Below, piece by piece: positions 60,203-64,000 of a stretch of 64,000 nucleotides of DNA; position 1 is the stretch's first letter, and each line of letters opens with the position of its first letter. Where the stretch lies: assembly GCA_019056595.1 (NCBI GenBank), contig CP036163.1, positions 3,968,001 through 4,032,000 on the forward strand, written 5' to 3'. Below the pieces are notes generated by a model. That model ran no database searches. It was not told where the DNA came from and was given only the letters and a program-made list of their open reading frames with translations. The position numbers and the translations under genes are program-made. This stretch comes from Pectobacterium atrosepticum. Lineage in GTDB: Bacteria > Pseudomonadota > Gammaproteobacteria > Enterobacterales > Enterobacteriaceae.

Positions 60203-61162
60203 TTATCGCATTCTCACGAGAAGCCAAAAAAACCAAGGCGCACCGATAATCGCGGTTAGCACCCCGGCGGGTAATTCCATTGGTGGGTTCAGCGTACGCG
60301 CCAGCAGATCGGCAAGTAGCAGTACCAACGCACCAGCAACGGCTGAAGCAGGAAGAAGCCAGTGGTGTCGTCCTCCCACCAGATAGCGGATCAGATGCGG
60401 CACGACAAGGCTGATAAACCCGATGGGCCCGCAGACGGCCACGCTAGTCGCGGCGAGCGCTACTGCCAGCGTCAATCCCCAGAACTGAATACGCCCAATA
60501 TTGACACCCAGCGTACTGGCACGGTCGTCGCCTAGTGCCAATAAATCCAGATCGCGGCAAAAGCGCAGGCTGATCGGAATCAGTACGCAGAGGACGGGTA
60601 GCGCGACCATGACGAATGACCAGTCGCGTCCCCATAGGCTCCCTGTTAGCCACAGCAGCGCGTTGTTGACATCCTGCGGGCGGGAGAGGATCAGATAATC
60701 GGTGAGGCTTGCCCAGGTAGCAGACAGCGCAACGCCGATGAGCGCCAGCCGCATGGGTGATGATGTTCCCGCGATAAGTCGCAGAAGTAGCAGCCCGGCG
60801 ATGCCGCCGATGAACGCTAGGACCGGCAACCAGATCACCGGCAGTGAAGGCACCAGCATTAGCGCGCTGACAGTTGCCAGGCTTGCCGCGTGATTTACGC
60901 CGAGAATATCCGGCGAGGCTAGCGGGTTACGTACGATCCCCTGAACCAACACGCCGGAAATTGCCAGCGCTGCACCGACGAACAGCGCCAGTAGCACGCG
61001 GGGCAAGCGATACTGCGTCAGTACGTAATGATGTTCGTTGGCGTTGTACCAACCGCTCATCAACGCCGACCACGGTAGCGGAATTGCTCCCATGCGCAGC
61101 GCCAGAACGCTAGTGGCGAGTAACAGCAGCGTAATCGAGATAAATACAGTGACGGGGCGCAT
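60203..61162 (-). CDS. fecD: Ferric citrate ABC transporter permease FecD
   Basis: FecD is one of the two inner-membrane permeases of the BtuCD/FecCD fold. The protein has 319 residues with about nine or ten hydrophobic helices. Family motifs include GVLVQGIVRNPLASPDILG near residue 75 and the ATPase-contact loop around LGVNIGRIQ. Ending DLLARTLNPPMELPAGVLTA (split here from IIGAPWFFWLLVRMR) is close to E. coli FecD. Its ATG overlaps the fecC stop by one base (TAATG). Confidence 0.95.
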   Translation of the reverse strand: MRPVTVFISITLLLLATSVLALRMGAIPLPWSALMSGWYNANEHHYVLTQYRLPRVLLALFVGAALAISGVLVQGIVRNPLASPDILGVNHAASLATVSALMLVPSLPVIWLPVLAFIGGIAGLLLLRLIAGTSSPMRLALIGVALSATWASLTDYLILSRPQDVNNALLWLTGSLWGRDWSFVMVALPVLCVLIPISLRFCRDLDLLALGDDRASTLGVNIGRIQFWGLTLAVALAATSVAVCGPIGFISLVVPHLIRYLVGGRHHWLLPASAVAGALVLLLADLLARTLNPPMELPAGVLTAIIGAPWFFWLLVRMR

Positions 61163-62157
61163 TATCCTCGTTTCCTTGCCAGCCAGACAAAACAGGGGGC
61201 ACCGATCAGTGCCAGTACCGCGCCGGCAGGCAGTTCGCCCGGCCAGGCGAGCGCACGGGCAAGCAGATCGGCCAGTAGCATAAATGCCGCGCCCATCAGC
61301 ATACTCATGGGCAGCATTTTTCGCTGGTCGTACCCGATCCAGAAACGTGCCAGATGCGGTATTAACAGACCGATAAACGCCACCGGACCGGCTACGCTCA
61401 CGCAGGCACCGACTAATACCAGCACTGCCAGATTCAAGACAAGGCGTAGGCGACCCAAGTTGACGCCCAGCGTATGGGCGCTTACGTCACCAATATTCAG
61501 TAAATTAAGCTGGTTTGCCATTAGCAGGACAACGGGGATGACGATGATGACAAAGGGGAAGAGTTGCCAGAATTCCACCCAGCGTGCGTGCGATACGCCA
61601 CCCGCCAGCCAGTAAAAAATGCCATAGGCGTGATCTTCCGCCAGCAGCAGCGTGATGCGGGTTAAGGCCATGCACAGGGCAGAAAGCGCGACACCTGCCA
61701 GAATCAGGCGATTACGATCGAGCGTTTGTCGCCAGCCGCCGCCCGCTGCCATCACCATCAGCCAACACAGGCCACCGCCGCAGGCGGCAACAAAGGCGAT
61801 GGGATAGCCGGAAAGCGAAGATGTGAACGCGCTGGTCAGTGCCATCGCTAGCGCCGCACCGCTGTTGATGCCGAGCAGAGAAGGAGAAGCCAGAGGATTA
61901 TGGGTCAGGGTTTGAAGCAGAGCGCCGGACAGCGCCAGGCTGGCGCCGATCAGTACAGCAACCAGACTACGAGGCAGGCGCAGGTTGAGCACCAGCGCCT
62001 CCGGTAGCGAAGACGGCGATCCCGTAATCAGCGCTTTGAGGGCACTCAGTGCAGGAATGGGGATCGCGGAATAACAGAATAGGCTGAGCCAGAACACGCC
62101 CAGCAGCACTGTTATCGGTAATCCCCAACGCCAGAACGGATGGGAATTTTGCCTCAT
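61162..62157 (-). CDS. fecC: Ferric citrate ABC transporter permease FecC
   Basis: FecC is the partner permease of FecD. The protein has 331 residues (E. coli 332), with the family motif GALLQTLTHNPLASPSLLG near residue 90 and many hydrophobic helices. It ends IGAPCFVWLARKRG. Its start overlaps the fecB stop by four bases (ATGA), and its stop overlaps the fecD start, a fully coupled operon layout. Confidence 0.95.
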   Translation of the reverse strand: MRQNSHPFWRWGLPITVLLGVFWLSLFCYSAIPIPALSALKALITGSPSSLPEALVLNLRLPRSLVAVLIGASLALSGALLQTLTHNPLASPSLLGINSGAALAMALTSAFTSSLSGYPIAFVAACGGGLCWLMVMAAGGGWRQTLDRNRLILAGVALSALCMALTRITLLLAEDHAYGIFYWLAGGVSHARWVEFWQLFPFVIIVIPVVLLMANQLNLLNIGDVSAHTLGVNLGRLRLVLNLAVLVLVGACVSVAGPVAFIGLLIPHLARFWIGYDQRKMLPMSMLMGAAFMLLADLLARALAWPGELPAGAVLALIGAPCFVWLARKRG

Positions 62158-63068
62158 TGCTCGCTGCTGATGCTAACGGGCTGATGTTTAAAAATCTTCA
62201 CCGTATCGCTGCCGACGCGTTCCGCTGCAAAGATGCCGCGCATCCGCGCCCAGGCGTTACTGTCGACGGCGGCAATCTGCTGTTTTTGCTGTGCTTCCAG
62301 CATGTTCCAGAGCGTATCCTGCTGCCAGCGTTTCACAATACTTTCTTCGCGATAGTGCGTCACAATCAGCCACTGTGGATTAATCGCCAGCAGCTGTTCC
62401 AAATTGATGGAGGCCATCGGGGCATTATTGATGGGTTTCGGCACGCTCAGACCCAGAGCAGCCAACACGCTGCCGGTGTAGGCCTCGCTGGAATACAGGT
62501 TAAACTGCTGTTCGCGCGAGGTGCCGAAAGCGACGCTCGTGCCTTTGGGAAGCTGGTCTGCGTAGGCTTTCATGGTCGCGCGATGCTTAGCAAGACGAGC
62601 CTGCATCGCACTGTCTTTCCCTAATACCTTGCCGATGATTTCCGCCGAATGCAGGTTTTCATCATAGGTTTCGTTGCGTGATTTCAGCAGCAGTACCGGA
62701 GCGATAGCCTTCAGTGCCGTATAAATACCGCTGTGGCGACTGCTGTCGGCGATAATCAAATCAGGCTTCAGCGCGCTGATGGCTTCGAGGCTCGGCTGCG
62801 CACGCGTTCCCACTGAGTGCCACGGTTTTAGGTGTTCACGGACTTCTGCCAGGATCCGGTCTGGATCGTTGTCATCGGCGATGCCGACTGGGCTGACGTC
62901 TATCGCGGCCAGTGCATCGGCAAAAGAGAGTTCCAGCACCACAATGCGCTGAGGCGGCGTGTCGAGCGTAAAGGAACCCTGTTCATCCTGCACCGTTACT
63001 GCATTGGCGCGACCCAGTCCGAACAGACAAAGCATTGTAATCAGTGCAACGCGAAGTAGAGCAAACAT
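62154..63068 (-). CDS. fecB: Ferric citrate periplasmic binding protein FecB
   Basis: FecB binds iron-loaded citrate in the periplasm and delivers it to FecCD. From ATG 63068 the protein has 304 residues (E. coli 300). A signal peptide MFALLRVALITMLCLFGLGR ends at RANA, before VTVQDEQG. The motifs LELSFADALAAIDV, GIADDNDPDRI and SVGTRAQPSLEAI are nearly identical to E. coli FecB, and this is the strongest evidence that the operon is fec and not another siderophore system. AGGAG lies eight bases before this ATG; the frame opens earlier at 63095. Confidence 0.95.
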   Translation of the reverse strand: MFALLRVALITMLCLFGLGRANAVTVQDEQGSFTLDTPPQRIVVLELSFADALAAIDVSPVGIADDNDPDRILAEVREHLKPWHSVGTRAQPSLEAISALKPDLIIADSSRHSGIYTALKAIAPVLLLKSRNETYDENLHSAEIIGKVLGKDSAMQARLAKHRATMKAYADQLPKGTSVAFGTSREQQFNLYSSEAYTGSVLAALGLSVPKPINNAPMASINLEQLLAINPQWLIVTHYREESIVKRWQQDTLWNMLEAQQKQQIAAVDSNAWARMRGIFAAERVGSDTVKIFKHQPVSISSEQ

Positions 63069-63106
63069 AGCGTAACTCCTAATAGTCGTGATCATTCAAT
63101 AGTCAG

Positions 63107-63124
63107 GCCGGGCATCTGCCCGGC
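63107..63124 (-). other. Strong hairpin between fecA and fecB
   Basis: GCCGGGC pairs perfectly with GCCCGGC around a four-base loop, without a U-run. In E. coli a stem-loop in the fecA-fecB gap stabilises fecA mRNA and lowers expression of fecBCDE relative to fecA. The same role is likely here. Confidence 0.7.
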
Positions 63125-63141
63125 GAGAGATAGCGTGACAG

Positions 63142-64000
63142 TCAGAATTTCAGCGAGCCCTGCATATAGAAGGTGCGGGGTTGGCCAGCATAAATCCCTT
63201 TGTTGTTGTCATCGCTGTTCGAACGCGTGTAGTAATCGTGGTCGAACAGGTTTTTCACACCAAAGGCCAGATTGAGGTCAGAGAACTGCGGGCCGAAGTC
63301 GTAGGCGGCACGAGCGCCCCACAGCATAAAGCCAGGGATACGTCCGGCGCTGCCATCGGCGCTTTCGGCAACGGTGTTGGTATTATTGGCAAACTGGCTG
63401 GACTGGAACTCACTGTTCAGGTTGAACGTCCAGTTGCCCGGTTGGTAATCGACGCCGAATCCACCCCGGTGTTTTGAAGAGAAGGGCACTTGATTGCCGT
63501 AGGTATCGCCTGCTTCGAGAATTTCAGCATTCACATAGGCGTAGCGCGCATAAACTGATACCGCTTCTAAACGGGGTGACAGGTCGGCGAGGTGATAGCG
63601 AGCCTGTGTTTCTAGCCCCGAATGGCGGGTTTTCCCTCGGGTGGTGACGGTATCGTTGGTCTGGTTGGAGTCATACTGGTTATTAAAGTTGACCAGAAAG
63701 ACGCCCATTTCTGCCGTTAGCGCACCATCGTCGTAGCGGGTGCCGGCTTCCCAGGTACGCGCTTTTTCTGGCTCCACTTTGCCGCTTTTAGCAGCCTTGC
63801 CAATTCGGCTGTACTGTACGGTGCCGAATGATCCTTCGGTGTTTGCATAAAGATTCCAACTGTCGTTGACGTGATAGAGGACGTTCAAGGCAGGCAGCGG
63901 TGCGTTGTAGCTGACCGCTTCACCTGTGCTTTTCAGCGTATTGTCCTGATGGGATTTGATGTGCTCGAAGCGCATACCCGGCGTAATTGTCCAGTTGCCA
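63142..64000 (-). CDS. fecA: TonB-dependent ferric citrate receptor FecA (N-terminal part beyond window)
   Basis: FecA is the 22-strand outer-membrane receptor for ferric dicitrate. In E. coli its N-terminal domain also signals through FecR to FecI. The window holds roughly the last 285 residues, continuing in frame past the right edge: GNWTITPGMRFEHI at the edge, barrel strands, and the C-terminus DNNKGIYAGQPRTFYMQGSL then KF, nearly identical to E. coli FecA. The plug, TonB box and any signalling domain lie outside, as would fecI and fecR. Confidence 0.93.
   Translation of the reverse strand, partial: GNWTITPGMRFEHIKSHQDNTLKSTGEAVSYNAPLPALNVLYHVNDSWNLYANTEGSFGTVQYSRIGKAAKSGKVEPEKARTWEAGTRYDDGALTAEMGVFLVNFNNQYDSNQTNDTVTTRGKTRHSGLETQARYHLADLSPRLEAVSVYARYAYVNAEILEAGDTYGNQVPFSSKHRGGFGVDYQPGNWTFNLNSEFQSSQFANNTNTVAESADGSAGRIPGFMLWGARAAYDFGPQFSDLNLAFGVKNLFDHDYYTRSNSDDNNKGIYAGQPRTFYMQGSLKF

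Noticed and set aside
59435-64000. Possible achromobactin (cbr/acr) uptake operon
   Set aside because: The gene order would fit, but the binding protein and the receptor C-terminus are much closer to E. coli FecB and FecA.

Overview
The window looks like a stretch of chromosome from a soft-rot enterobacterium, most probably Pectobacterium. Nearly every housekeeping protein resembles its Escherichia coli counterpart in sequence and length. The non-coding RNA rsmB, the CsrB-type antagonist of RsmA that controls virulence in soft-rot bacteria, lies next to syd. Gene order resembles E. coli in blocks, joined differently from E. coli. These identifications rest on remembered family sequences and motifs; no database search was run.

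Layout. Positions 1-4938 (minus strand) hold a family-5 peptide-type ABC importer whose tandem ATPase runs off the left edge. A 520-base control region follows, with a perfect 9+9 inverted repeat, then a divergent BisC/TorZ-type molybdoenzyme (5460-7718). Positions 7787-10285 hold tcdA and csdE-csdA (tRNA ct6A formation and sulfur transfer). Positions 10469-17790 hold a ygdI-type lipoprotein gene, the sRNA gcvB, gcvA, ygdD, rlmM, xni, ppnN, queF and syd. The rsmB gene, with two GacA/UvrY-type boxes, occupies about 17925-18412. An amidohydrolase gene, a structured leader and a MarR gene sit between rsmB and yqcC-truC-yqcA, where E. coli has csrB directly beside yqcC.

Positions 22825-47819 are a long essential block: yaeH, dapD, glnD and map on the minus strand, then rpsB, tsf, pyrH, frr, dxr, uppS, cdsA, rseP, bamA, skp, lpxD, fabZ, lpxA, lpxB, rnhB, dnaE and accA on the plus strand. 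These genes link translation, isoprenoid and phospholipid supply, outer-membrane protein assembly and lipid A synthesis. Then come yaeR, tilS, rof, yaeP, yaeQ, nlpE and mutS.

Between mutS and a UbiD-type hydroxyarylate decarboxylase pair (ecdC-ecdD) lies an AT-rich accessory patch of about 2 kb. It holds an orphan type VI secretion hcp gene, a small two-helix membrane protein gene and a convergent DUF4225-like gene. The UbiX-type B subunit normally expected just upstream of ecdC is absent there. This patch is the best candidate in the window for a little-described system: a possible T6SS Hcp/effector/immunity cassette. The window ends with a glutathione S-transferase gene and the ferric citrate uptake operon fecABCDE, with fecA cut by the right edge.

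No tRNA, rRNA, insertion sequence, prophage or CRISPR array was seen.
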